DNA from: DAOVVL01 sp965603095
GTDB lineage: Bacteria > Pseudomonadota > Alphaproteobacteria > Rhodospirillales > Magnetovibrionaceae
Assembly: GCA_965603095.1 (NCBI GenBank)
Contig: CBFDBQ010000025.1
Coordinates: 1-31,229 of the forward strand
Length of the DNA stretch: 31,229 bases
Direction: 5' to 3'
Below, piece after piece: positions 6,779-14,971 of this stretch. The position numbers and the translations under genes are program-made. The notes beneath the pieces were generated by a model. That model was not told the DNA's origin, did no database searches, and saw only the letters and a program-made list of their open reading frames with translations. Positions within the stretch are counted from its first letter, which is position 1; each line of letters starts with the position of its first letter.

Positions 6779-8173
6779 TTGAACAATAAAACACCCAATT
6801 CATATGGCGCCCGCGACATAGCGAGCCAAATTCATCCATATACAAACCTAACGTCTCACCTTGAGAACGGGCCGTTGGTCATTACCTCTGGTGATGGCGT
6901 TCGGGTTTTTGACGAAGATGGAAAAGGATACATCGAAGGCATGTCCGGTCTTTGGTGCACATCGCTGGGGTGGAGCGAAAAACGCCTTGTTAATGCCGCA
7001 ACCAAAAGCATGGATAAACTTGCCTTTTATCATAACTTTACCGGCAAGGCGCCTGAGATAACCATAGATTTAGCTGAAAGATTATTAAAGTTGGCCCCTG
7101 CTCCGCTTAATAGTGGTGGCTCAAAAGTATTTTTTGCCAATTCAGGTTCCGAGGCAGTCGACACGGCAATTAAATTTATCTGGTACATAAACAATACGCG
7201 CGGCCATCCTGAAAAAAAGAAAATCATTTCAAGAATAAAGGCATATCACGGCGTAACCGTTGCGAGCGCGTCATTGACCGGGCTTCCCCTATGTCAAAAT
7301 GATTTTGATTTACCCATAGCCGGAATTATTCATACCGATTGCCCACATCATTACCGTTTTGCCCATGATGGCGAAAGCGAAGAAGATTTCTCAACCAGAT
7401 TAGCAAAAAATCTTGAAGAGCTTATTTTAAAAGAAGGCCCGGAAACAATTGCCGCCATGTTTATGGAGCCAGTAATGGGTGCTGGCGGAGTTATTGTTCC
7501 GCCAAAAACATATTTTGAAAAAATACAGGGCGTATTAAAAAAATACGACATTCTTGTTGTTGCCGACGAGGTAATATGTGGCTTTGGTCGCACCGGAAAC
7601 ATGTGGGGGTCTGATACATATGGAATTCGCCCCGATATGATTACCATGGCCAAGGCATTGTCTTCTGCCTATGCCCCCATATCTGCATTGATAGTATCGA
7701 CAGATATTTTTTCTGGCCTGCTTGCGGGCAGTGAAAGAAATGGGCCGCTTGGTCACGGCTTCACCTATTCAGGGCACCCATTGGGTGCGGCGGTTGCGAT
7801 GGAGACGTTAAATATTTACGAAGAACGAGACATTGTTTCAGAAGTAAAAAATAAATCTCCATTTTTTCAAGAAGGTCTTCAGGAATTTGCTTCCCACCCA
7901 TTGGTCGGCGAAGTTCGCGGAGTTGGCCTAATCGGTGCTATCGAATTGGTAAAAAATAAAAGCACCAAGGAGGCTTTCGACCCAAAAGATGCTGTTGGCT
8001 CTCATTTGGTTGCAGACGCACAGACGGAGGGGGTTATCCTTCGGGCCATGGGAGACACCGTTGCCTTTTCCCCGCCGCTAATAATAAGCGAAGCGGAAAT
8101 GACCGAAATGTTCGCATCTTTCGGGCGGGCGCTTGATAAAACCGTCAAATGGATAGCAGCAAAAAATATTTAA
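6779..8173 (+). CDS. Class III PLP-dependent (omega-) aminotransferase
   Basis: A 464-aa fold-type I enzyme of the class III aminotransferases, which move an amino group from a terminal amine or omega-amino acid to an oxo acid such as pyruvate. Landmarks: GLWCTSLGW near residue 57, NSGSEAVDTA (121-130) binding the PLP phosphate, AYHG (155-158) stacking on the ring, EPVMGAGGVIVPP, VADEVICGFGRTG with Asp263 contacting the pyridine nitrogen, and MAKALSSAYAP with the Schiff-base lysine Lys292. The subgroup resembles taurine/beta-alanine/putrescine-pyruvate transaminases; the amine donor cannot be fixed from sequence. The start is TTG 6779 with AAGG at 6768-6771; no ATG occurs until residue 55, past essential sequence. 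A 10-bp inverted repeat lies immediately upstream. Confidence 0.92.
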   Translation: MNNKTPNSYGARDIASQIHPYTNLTSHLENGPLVITSGDGVRVFDEDGKGYIEGMSGLWCTSLGWSEKRLVNAATKSMDKLAFYHNFTGKAPEITIDLAERLLKLAPAPLNSGGSKVFFANSGSEAVDTAIKFIWYINNTRGHPEKKKIISRIKAYHGVTVASASLTGLPLCQNDFDLPIAGIIHTDCPHHYRFAHDGESEEDFSTRLAKNLEELILKEGPETIAAMFMEPVMGAGGVIVPPKTYFEKIQGVLKKYDILVVADEVICGFGRTGNMWGSDTYGIRPDMITMAKALSSAYAPISALIVSTDIFSGLLAGSERNGPLGHGFTYSGHPLGAAVAMETLNIYEERDIVSEVKNKSPFFQEGLQEFASHPLVGEVRGVGLIGAIELVKNKSTKEAFDPKDAVGSHLVADAQTEGVILRAMGDTVAFSPPLIISEAEMTEMFASFGRALDKTVKWIAAKNI

Positions 8174-8176
8174 TAA

Positions 8177-8206
8177 TGGCTAAAATGCCTATTTTCAGCC
8201 ACTTTT
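8177..8206 (+). terminator. Candidate stem-loop after the aminotransferase gene
   Basis: TGGCT (8177-8181) pairs with AGCCA (8197-8201). After one A-C mismatch, AAAT pairs with ATTT inside, and C plus TTTT follows at 8202-8206. It begins three bases after the stop codon. This is a modest rho-independent terminator candidate. The remaining ~155 bases to hemA hold only weak promoter-like sequence (TTGCTC at 8226 with TTATTA at 8249). Confidence 0.4.
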
Positions 8207-8363
8207 ATCTTGTATATTCACATTCTTGCTCAAAAGTGCCAGATTCCTTTATTATGGAAGAAACTATTGTAAAAAAACGCCATTAGTCAGCATCTTTTTA
8301 TTTATTTAAGAGCCACAATAATACGGCCAAGACAAAGGTGCTAGACGTGCCCCGGAGGAATTA

Positions 8364-9575
8364 ATGGACTACGACAAATTTTTTGCCGACAAAATCGGTG
8401 AACTAAAGGCTGAGGGAATATATAGGGTCTTTGCCGACCTTGAACGCCAAGCGGGGAACTTCCCCAAGGCCAAAGCCCATATTGATGGCAACCTTCGTGA
8501 CATAACCGTATGGTGTTCTAACGATTATATGGGTATGGGGCAAAACCCTGATGCCATAAAAGCAATGGTTGATACGGCTACCAACTACGGCGTTGGAGCT
8601 GGTGGCACCAGAAATATTTCCGGCACCACTCATCAGCACGTTCTTTTAGAAAAAGAACTTGCCGAACTTCATCAAACCGAAGCCTCTCTTGCGTTTGGTT
8701 CTGGCTGGATGGCAAACTTAACTACCCTTTCAACCATTTGCTCGCTGGTTCCAGGGTGTGTTGTTATTTCAGATTCCAAAAACCATAATTCGATGATTGA
8801 GGGAATTCGTCATTCGCGCGCGGAAAAACATATTTTCCGTCACAATGACATTGAGGACCTTGAACGTATTTTACAATCCATTGACGCAGACCGCCCAAAG
8901 CTTATTGCGTTTGAATCTGTTTATTCAATGGATGGCGACATTGCACCCATGAAAGAAATTTGCGATCTGGCCGATAAATATAACGCAATGACATTCTTGG
9001 ATGAAGTTCATGCGGTTGGCCTTTATGGTGAACATGGTGCAGGCGTTGCTGAACGTGATGGCTTAATGCATCGCATAACCATAATTCAAGGAACAATGGC
9101 CAAAGCATTTGGCGTTGTTGGTGGCTATATAGCCGGCAGTCGAGACATGTGTGATTTTGTTCGTTCTTATGGTGCTGGGTTTATTTTTTCAACCTCAACC
9201 CCGCCTGCGGTTGCCGCAGCTTGTCGCGCCAATATTAAATACCTAAAAGAACATAACGATCTTCGCATTAAACATCAGGAACGTGCTGCAACGCTAAAGA
9301 AAAAGTTCTCCGATGCAGGCTTACCGGTTATGGATTCTGAAAGCCATATTGTTCCGGTTCTGGTTGGCGACCCAGTTTTATGCAAACAAGCATCTGATGA
9401 ATTGATGAACGTACATAACATTTATGTTCAACCAATCAACTATCCAACTGTTGAACGCGGAACAGAACGTCTGCGCTTTACCCCCACCCCGCTACACGAT
9501 GATGACCTTATGGACACTTTGGTCACCGCACTAAAAGATGTTTGGGGAAAGCTGGGGCTTAAGGCAGCGGCTTGA
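8364..9575 (+). CDS. hemA: 5-aminolevulinate synthase
   Basis: A 403-aa PLP enzyme that condenses glycine and succinyl-CoA to 5-aminolevulinate, the committed step of heme synthesis by the C4 (Shemin) route typical of alphaproteobacteria. WCSNDYMGMG, GAGGTRNISGT, DSKNHNSMIEGIRHS, FESVYSMDGDIAP and FLDEVHAVGLYG (Asp213) match ALAS closely. TMAKAFGVVGGY contains the PLP lysine Lys247. The pairing of NISGT with the C-terminal INYPTVERGTERLR favours ALAS over the related KBL and BioF enzymes. GGAGG at 8354-8358, five bases before ATG, is the best ribosome binding site in the window. A winged-helix protein gene follows 73 bases downstream and may be linked in control. Confidence 0.97.
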   Translation: MDYDKFFADKIGELKAEGIYRVFADLERQAGNFPKAKAHIDGNLRDITVWCSNDYMGMGQNPDAIKAMVDTATNYGVGAGGTRNISGTTHQHVLLEKELAELHQTEASLAFGSGWMANLTTLSTICSLVPGCVVISDSKNHNSMIEGIRHSRAEKHIFRHNDIEDLERILQSIDADRPKLIAFESVYSMDGDIAPMKEICDLADKYNAMTFLDEVHAVGLYGEHGAGVAERDGLMHRITIIQGTMAKAFGVVGGYIAGSRDMCDFVRSYGAGFIFSTSTPPAVAAACRANIKYLKEHNDLRIKHQERAATLKKKFSDAGLPVMDSESHIVPVLVGDPVLCKQASDELMNVHNIYVQPINYPTVERGTERLRFTPTPLHDDDLMDTLVTALKDVWGKLGLKAAA

Positions 9576-9613
9576 GCAAAATATTCGTCATTTGGCTATA
9601 ATATATACAGCCA
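9572..9613 (+). promoter_or_regulatory. Possible promoter with inverted repeat over the -10
   Basis: TTGAGC (9572-9577, overlapping the hemA stop) and TATAAT (9597-9602) are 19 bases apart, a slightly long sigma-70-type spacing. The inverted repeat TGGCT (9593-9597) / AGCCA (9609-9613) brackets this TATAAT. It could be an operator for the regulator gene starting at 9649, or simply a weak hairpin after hemA. Confidence 0.35.
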
Positions 9614-9648
9614 CCTGTCTCGTCATCTATACGTTGAGGTTAACCTGA

Positions 9649-10203
9649 ATGTTTGCCGATAACACCCTTACCCCCAAGGAAGCCGTTCGCCTTTGTGCGC
9701 TAGGCACTATCGAGCTTGCGGCCGGGCCAATGCGTTATAGCGAACTGGCAGACGCAATTAGGCATTTTATCAGCCGCATAACCGGGCCCTCGTTAGATAT
9801 TATGGGAACATCGATAGAACTGCTTAGGTACGAAGGATTGGTTGATGCGGTTGATGGCAAGGGCATGGAAGATGATTCGCAATTAATATTAACCGATGAC
9901 GGACGCAAAGAATTCCGCAACCTTATGACGGCCAAATTGCGGGCATCTGGCAGCGATGTAAACAAGCTAATAACAACACTAAAACTGCGCTTTATCCACC
10001 TACTACCCACCGAAGACCAGTGCCAGCAAGCGGAAATACTTATCGATACCTGCGAAACTGAACTTGCTCGCCTTGTAGATCTGCGTTCCCATCATGGAGA
10101 AGACCCTGGATTTTTAAGTGAATGGCTCAACCACGATATTGGACAACTTGAACGCCACCTAGAATGGCTGGTGGGAATAAGCGATAGATTGTGCCGGGAG
10201 TAG
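9649..10203 (+). CDS. Winged-helix regulator-like protein
   Basis: A 184-aa cytoplasmic protein. Residues 8-90 fit a winged helix-turn-helix: LTPKEAVRLCALGTIELAAG, MRYSELADAIRHF, LDIMGTSIELLRYEGLV, then a wing ending in LILTDDGRKEF. The C-terminal half is helical and leucine-rich, with charged repeats suited to dimerisation (ARLVDLRSHHG and WLNHDIGQLERHLEWL). This arrangement resembles PadR-type regulators, and similar proteins occur in other alphaproteobacteria, but I cannot name the ligand or targets. GAGGT at 9636-9640 is a good ribosome binding site eight bases before ATG. It follows hemA on the same strand, and a possible operator overlaps a candidate promoter just upstream. A heme-linked role is only guilt by association. 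Confidence 0.65.
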   Translation: MFADNTLTPKEAVRLCALGTIELAAGPMRYSELADAIRHFISRITGPSLDIMGTSIELLRYEGLVDAVDGKGMEDDSQLILTDDGRKEFRNLMTAKLRASGSDVNKLITTLKLRFIHLLPTEDQCQQAEILIDTCETELARLVDLRSHHGEDPGFLSEWLNHDIGQLERHLEWLVGISDRLCRE

Positions 10204-10268
10204 GTATTTTTTCAAAACAAAACACCCAGATGGGGATTTAAATAATAAATGCTAAAAAATAATTTCCG

Positions 10269-10745
10269 TTACGATTTTTGAACAAGAACTTCCAATCCCA
10301 TAAGCAACTGCTGGCCTTCTTTGCCGCCATCGCCTTTTAATTTGTGCCCTATGATTACCTGCATGGCATCAACATATACGCGAATTTTTGCAATTTCCTT
10401 TGGCCCAATTTTGTCTAGCTTTTCAACAAGACGACAAAGCTTGTCACCAACGGCGGTCATTAATTCATAATCAAAGCTTCCGCCCTGACCCTTCATGTCG
10501 TGGGCTACATTAAAAACACCCAGCAATAATTCTTTTTGATCACCATTTCCATCTTTAAGGTTTTTGTATGCAGCTTCAAGCTTCACCAAATCTTCCTTGG
10601 CCCAATTAACATAATCACCGGCAAGATTGGAAATTACTTTCTCAGCTCTCGCTATGGCATCAAGGTCAACTGCACCGGGCCCGCCCTTTTCAACTTTGCT
10701 TTGAAGATTAGTTGGTGGGTTTATGATTTCAGAATCGTCTGACAT
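10269..10745 (-). CDS. Hpt (histidine phosphotransfer) protein
   Basis: A 158-aa protein with an Hpt four-helix bundle: AHDMKGQGGSFDYELMT contains the phospho-accepting histidine (His82) in the HDxKGxxG context expected of Hpt domains. Residues 1-25 are a disordered polar leader; the C-terminal helices follow to the end. Hpt proteins carry phosphoryl groups between receiver domains in a phosphorelay. It lies 90 bases downstream of the CheY-like receiver gene on the same strand, so the two are likely one transcript and partners. No histidine kinase is encoded in the window. The gene converges with the winged-helix gene, with 65 bases between and no obvious terminator. Confidence 0.85.
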   Translation of the reverse strand: MSDDSEIINPPTNLQSKVEKGGPGAVDLDAIARAEKVISNLAGDYVNWAKEDLVKLEAAYKNLKDGNGDQKELLLGVFNVAHDMKGQGGSFDYELMTAVGDKLCRLVEKLDKIGPKEIAKIRVYVDAMQVIIGHKLKGDGGKEGQQLLMGLEVLVQKS

Positions 10746-10835
10746 GGTTTTTAGTGTGCTTCCTGTTGGTTTTTTATTGCTCGTTATTTAAAGAATACTC
10801 AAATGAGGCCAAATTCGCAAGCGTGCTATCCGAAT

Positions 10836-11474
10836 CTACCCATTAAGAAGAGCGTTGATTTCGTCCTGCGAAAGTTCTGGTGTCTCAGCGTCGTCGCCGT
10901 CTTTGTCAGCGTCGCCCTTATTGCCGCCGGCATCATCCTTAAGTTTATCGGAAATAGACCCTACACTGCCTTCAACTTCGCCCTTGTCTGCTTTGCGTCG
11001 TTCCGGCCCATTGTAATTCGGGTTTTCTTTGCGCCGCCTATCGGGACCAAAATAAATACCCGCACGAATAAACGGGCGCGGGTTTTCAATAATGGTGCGA
11101 ATTCTTGAATAAATTCCCTTAGCTGAAATTGGTTTTGCCAAAAATTCATGGACACCTGAATCGCGCGCTTCCATAACGCGGTGCATTTCTGTGTGGCCAG
11201 TTAGCATAATTATAGGAACAAATGGATTGGGGCTGTCGGTTCCAGTGCGAACCATACGAACAAAATCAAGCCCATCTAATGGCTGCATAGACCAATCGCA
11301 AATAATAACGTCGGCTGGAAAATGGCGAAGCTCTTTAAAGGCATCGGCGCCGTCGCCTGCCTCAAGAATACTTTTAACGCCAAGCGCATGCAGAATGCTT
11401 TTCACAAGCGCACGCATATGTTTATTGTCATCAACTATAAGAAAATTGAGTCTGGATAAATTATAATCAGCCAT
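10836..11474 (-). CDS. CheY-like response regulator with FliM-like C-terminal peptide
   Basis: A 212-aa protein. Residues 8-130 form a complete receiver: acidic pair Asp15-Asp16, phospho-acceptor Asp60 (ICDWSM), Thr92 (MLTGH) and Lys114 (FLAKPIS). No DNA-binding output domain follows. Instead there are two arginine motifs, FGPDRRRK (142-149) and GPERRK (156-161), a low-complexity acidic/Gly linker (about 165-198), and the final twelve residues LSQDEINALLNG. That tail nearly equals the N-terminal CheY-binding peptide of flagellar motor protein FliM (LSQAEIDALLNG in E. coli, from memory). The receiver core with the GPDRRR motif is a known alphaproteobacterial type of unassigned function. A role in motility or in phosphorelay to the neighbouring Hpt is plausible. 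It is divergent from uvrA. Confidence 0.9.
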   Translation of the reverse strand: MADYNLSRLNFLIVDDNKHMRALVKSILHALGVKSILEAGDGADAFKELRHFPADVIICDWSMQPLDGLDFVRMVRTGTDSPNPFVPIIMLTGHTEMHRVMEARDSGVHEFLAKPISAKGIYSRIRTIIENPRPFIRAGIYFGPDRRRKENPNYNGPERRKADKGEVEGSVGSISDKLKDDAGGNKGDADKDGDDAETPELSQDEINALLNG

Positions 11475-11749
11475 ACTCTTTAATTTACCCTTACTACTCT
11501 ATGCATCAACAATAATTTGCCGAGCGACCAATCACTCAGAATAACTATACATATGTTGTGGGCCGCGCGGTTAAGCAAGTCCTAACGTGCTGTCTAATAT
11601 AGCCATTTTCCTCTTTAGTGGGCTGTAAATCCAGTCAATATTGCAATTGAGGCACATTTTTAGGGTAAAAACAGCTCAATCATGGTCCTTTGACTTGCTA
11701 CAATAGCGGGTTTACACATCAATATCACTTAATACAGGCTCATCAGCAA

Positions 11750-14599
11750 ATGCATAAATCCATCAGCGTAAAGGGTGCCCGCGAGCACAATCTAAGGGGT
11801 ATTGATGTAGATATCCCAAGAGATTCTCTTGTGGTTATTACCGGGCTATCTGGTTCAGGCAAATCATCCTTAGCATTTGACACAATTTATGCCGAAGGCC
11901 AACGCCGTTATGTGGAAAGCCTGTCGGCATATGCGCGTCAATTTCTTGAACTTATGTCCAAACCAGATGTGGATTCCATCGATGGCCTAAGCCCGGCAAT
12001 ATCAATCGAGCAAAAAACAACCTCGCGCAACCCCCGCTCAACAGTCGGCACCGTAACCGAGATTTACGATTACATGCGTCTATTGTGGGCCCGGGTCGGT
12101 GTGCCCCATTCACCCGCAACCGGGCTTCCTATCGAAAGCCAAACCATAAGCCAAATGGTTGACCGCGTTATGACCACAAAAGAAGGATCTAGGCTTTTAT
12201 TGCTGGCACCCATAGTTCGTGGTCGCAAAGGTGAATATAAAAAAGAATTAAAGGATCTGGCAAAACGCGGGTTTCAACGAGTAAAAATAGACGGTGAAAT
12301 GATGGACATCGAAGATGTCCCGACGCTGAATAAAAAAATAAAGCACGATATAGAGGTGGTGATTGACCGTATAAAGTTAAAAAAAGGAATTGAAAGCCGT
12401 TTGGCCGACAGCTTTGAAACGGCATTAACGTTGGCCGATGGTATTGCATTTGTAGATAATGCAGACACCAATGCGCGTAACGTATTTTCGGCAAAGTTTG
12501 CCTGCCCCGTTTCTGGTTTCACCATTGACGAAATCGAGCCCCGACTATTTTCATTTAACAATCCGTTTGGCGCCTGCCCGGCTTGTGATGGGCTTGGAAC
12601 TAAAATGTACATCGACCCTGAACTTGTGGTTCCCGATAGGGCGAAGTCTCTTTCTGCAGGTGCTATCGGGCCGTGGTCTAACTCAAGCTCTCCCTACTAT
12701 GCGCAAACCCTTGAAAGCCTTAGCCGTCACTACAAATTTGATGTCCAAAAGCCTTTTGAAAAATTATCAAAAAAAATTCAAGACATTATCATTTACGGCA
12801 CCAAGGGTGAAAACGTCACCATGCGCTATGTTGATGATAAAAAAACCTACGAGGTAACCAAACCTTTTGAAGGCGTAATACCCAACATGGAACGACGCTG
12901 GCTGGAAACTGACAGCAACTGGGTGCGTGATGAGCTTTCAAAATACCAAACTGTAACCAGCTGTGATGCCTGCGGCGGGCACCGACTAAAACCAGAGGCA
13001 TTAGCAGTAAAAATTGATAAACTGCATGTTTCCGAGGTTACAAATAAATCTATTGCCGAATTGGTAAAATGGTTTGGTGGGCTTGAGAAAAAATTAAATA
13101 AGAAAGAACGTGAAATCGCAGGACGAATTTTGCGCGAAATTAACGAACGCCTTGGCTTTCTTAAAAATGTTGGGCTCCAATACCTTACCCTTGCACGTTC
13201 ATCTGGTACCCTTTCCGGTGGCGAGAGCCAACGCATACGTCTGGCATCACAAATAGGTTCGGGTCTTACGGGTGTTCTTTACGTGCTGGACGAGCCATCC
13301 ATTGGCCTGCATCAACGTGATAATGACCGCCTACTAGGAACCTTGAAAAGATTACGTGATTTGGGCAATACGGTAATTGTGGTCGAACACGACGAAGATG
13401 CCATCCGTTCGGCAGATTATGTTATCGACATGGGCCCCGGTGCCGGCGTTCATGGTGGCTACGTTGTTGCCCGTGGTACGCCCAAGAAAATAATGGCCAC
13501 CAAGAAAAGCCTGACCGGGCAATACCTAAACGGAAAACAGGAAGTTGCCGTTCCCAAAACACGCCGAGACGGCCACAAGGGGCAAAAATTAACCGTGGTC
13601 GGTGCTGAACAAAATAATCTAAAAAAAATCAATGCTGATTTCCCCCTGGGCACCTTTACCTGTGTAACCGGTGTTTCTGGTGGCGGAAAATCAACGCTGG
13701 TGGTTGATACCCTTTACCGGGCCACGGCCAAACATCTGCACGGTAGTCGTGTACACCCCGGAAGCCACAAACGTATTGATGGGTTGGAGTTGATAGACAA
13801 GGTTGTGGATATTGACCAATCCCCCATTGGCCGAACTCCAAGATCAAACCCCGCTACCTATACCGGCGCATTTACCCCAATTCGCGAATGGTTTGCCGCC
13901 CTGCCGGAGGCAAAACGTCGCGGTTACAAAGCCGGAAGGTTTTCGTTCAACGTAAAAGGTGGCCGTTGCGAAGCCTGTCAGGGTGATGGCGTAATAAAAA
14001 TAGAAATGCATTTCCTGCCCGATGTTTATGTTGAATGTGACGTCTGCAAAGGCAGGCGCTACAACCGTGAAACCTTGGAAATACAGTTTCGCGACAAATC
14101 TATTGCCGATGTTTTGGATATGACGGTTGAAGAAGGCTTGGTTTTTTTCATGGCGGTTCCATCCATAAAGGACAAGCTGGCAACCCTAACCCAAGTAGGG
14201 CTTGATTATATCCATCTAGGCCAACAGGCGACCACCCTTTCTGGTGGCGAGGCACAAAGGGTAAAGCTGGCCAAAGAGCTATCTAAACGGGCCACCGGAC
14301 GCACCCTTTACATTTTGGATGAACCAACCACCGGGCTTCACTTTCATGATGTAAACAAGCTGCTAGAGGTGCTTCACGCGCTGGTTGATGCTGGAAATAC
14401 CATGGTGGTTATTGAGCATAATCTTGATGTTATAAAAACCGCAGACTGGATAATTGACCTTGGCCCCGAAGGCGGTTCCGGTGGAGGGCAGGTTGTGGCC
14501 CAAGGAACCCCGGAGGAGGTGGCGGCTAACCCAAAAAGCTACACCGGGAATTATCTTAAAAAATGCCTCAAAACCAAAAACCCAAATAAAAAGAAATAG
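11750..14599 (+). CDS. uvrA: Excinuclease ABC subunit A
   Basis: A 949-aa ABC-type ATPase that, with UvrB, finds bulky DNA lesions for nucleotide excision repair. Walker A motifs: GLSGSGKSS (residues 32-40) and GVSGGGKST in the second half. Signatures: LSGGESQRIRLAS and LSGGEAQRVKLAKEL, with Walker B LDEPSIGLHQRD and LDEPTTGLHFHD. The C-terminal zinc module CEACQGDG ... CDVCKGRR is intact, while the first module reads CPVSG ... CPACDG, with Ser where many homologues have Cys. ATG 11750 (MHKSISVKGAREHNLRGID) matches the family start; an upstream TTG at 11690 adds 20 unlike residues and is rejected. The ribosome binding site is weak. I saw no alphaproteobacterial LexA box (GTTC-N7-GTTC) in the 275 bases upstream. 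Confidence 0.97.
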   Translation: MHKSISVKGAREHNLRGIDVDIPRDSLVVITGLSGSGKSSLAFDTIYAEGQRRYVESLSAYARQFLELMSKPDVDSIDGLSPAISIEQKTTSRNPRSTVGTVTEIYDYMRLLWARVGVPHSPATGLPIESQTISQMVDRVMTTKEGSRLLLLAPIVRGRKGEYKKELKDLAKRGFQRVKIDGEMMDIEDVPTLNKKIKHDIEVVIDRIKLKKGIESRLADSFETALTLADGIAFVDNADTNARNVFSAKFACPVSGFTIDEIEPRLFSFNNPFGACPACDGLGTKMYIDPELVVPDRAKSLSAGAIGPWSNSSSPYYAQTLESLSRHYKFDVQKPFEKLSKKIQDIIIYGTKGENVTMRYVDDKKTYEVTKPFEGVIPNMERRWLETDSNWVRDELSKYQTVTSCDACGGHRLKPEALAVKIDKLHVSEVTNKSIAELVKWFGGLEKKLNKKEREIAGRILREINERLGFLKNVGLQYLTLARSSGTLSGGESQRIRLASQIGSGLTGVLYVLDEPSIGLHQRDNDRLLGTLKRLRDLGNTVIVVEHDEDAIRSADYVIDMGPGAGVHGGYVVARGTPKKIMATKKSLTGQYLNGKQEVAVPKTRRDGHKGQKLTVVGAEQNNLKKINADFPLGTFTCVTGVSGGGKSTLVVDTLYRATAKHLHGSRVHPGSHKRIDGLELIDKVVDIDQSPIGRTPRSNPATYTGAFTPIREWFAALPEAKRRGYKAGRFSFNVKGGRCEACQGDGVIKIEMHFLPDVYVECDVCKGRRYNRETLEIQFRDKSIADVLDMTVEEGLVFFMAVPSIKDKLATLTQVGLDYIHLGQQATTLSGGEAQRVKLAKELSKRATGRTLYILDEPTTGLHFHDVNKLLEVLHALVDAGNTMVVIEHNLDVIKTADWIIDLGPEGGSGGGQVVAQGTPEEVAANPKSYTGNYLKKCLKTKNPNKKK

Positions 14600-14660
14600 T
14601 ATTAATTTCAAATACTTATGTAATATTTTTAATGCTATCTGTCACGCATGCCTGATGGTG

Positions 14661-14676
14661 TGTGATGTTCGTCACA
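14661..14676. promoter_or_regulatory. CRP-type binding site TGTGA-N6-TCACA
   Basis: Bases 14661-14676 read TGTGATGTTCGTCACA, an exact match to the CRP-family core TGTGA-N6-TCACA. It lies 83 bases before the start of the small Cys-motif gene and about nine bases before a possible -35, a position compatible with activation by a CRP/FNR-superfamily regulator. Binding is inferred from the motif alone. Confidence 0.5.
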
Positions 14677-14684
14677 TGCCATTT

Positions 14685-14712
14685 TCACATAAAGGGACAA
14701 TATAGATAAAAT
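14685..14712 (+). promoter_or_regulatory. Candidate promoter of the small Cys-motif gene
   Basis: TTCACA (14685-14690) and TAAAAT (14707-14712) are 16 bases apart. They lie between the CRP-type site and the ATG at 14759. The elements are imperfect, which would suit an activator-dependent promoter. Confidence 0.35.
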
Positions 14713-14758
14713 TTGATGGAAGTTTTAATCCAATTAAAATCTAAAACGGGGCGGAATT

Positions 14759-14971
14759 ATGGGTAATCTAGGGTGTGAAAGAAACGTTTGTTTTTATAAT
14801 TCTAGCGGTAAATGCGCGAATATTGCAGTCAGTGTAACCAATAAATGTGATCTTTTTCTCGACCTAAATAACAAAAAAAAATGGAGCCCGACATCCCTTG
14901 TCCGTCCGGATATGAAAATCCAATCCCGTGCCACAGACAACGCAAAAAAAGTGGCCGGCGCAAAAATATAA
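14759..14971 (+). CDS. Small Cys-motif protein, DUF1540-like
   Basis: A 70-aa protein with four cysteines spaced CX5CX7CX12C within CERNVCFYNSSGKC ... TNKC. The CxYN-xx-G-x-C-xx-I-x-V pattern recalls DUF1540, a short putative metal-binding module found mainly in Firmicutes and other bacteria. The C-terminal half is basic and probably unstructured. GCGGA (14751-14755) ends three bases before the ATG, a usable but short-spaced ribosome binding site. There is no signal peptide. A perfect CRP-type site and a candidate promoter lie upstream, and a stem-loop spans the stop codon, so the unit looks like a complete small transcription unit. The function is unknown; homology to DUF1540 is my reading of the motif and needs a profile comparison. 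Confidence 0.55.
   Translation: MGNLGCERNVCFYNSSGKCANIAVSVTNKCDLFLDLNNKKKWSPTSLVRPDMKIQSRATDNAKKVAGAKI

Noticed and set aside
11690..11749. Upstream TTG extension of uvrA
   Set aside because: The extra 20 residues are unlike the family, and the ATG at 11750 matches the conserved UvrA N-terminus.
11475..11749. LexA (SOS) box upstream of uvrA
   Set aside because: No GTTC-N7-GTTC was found on either strand by eye.
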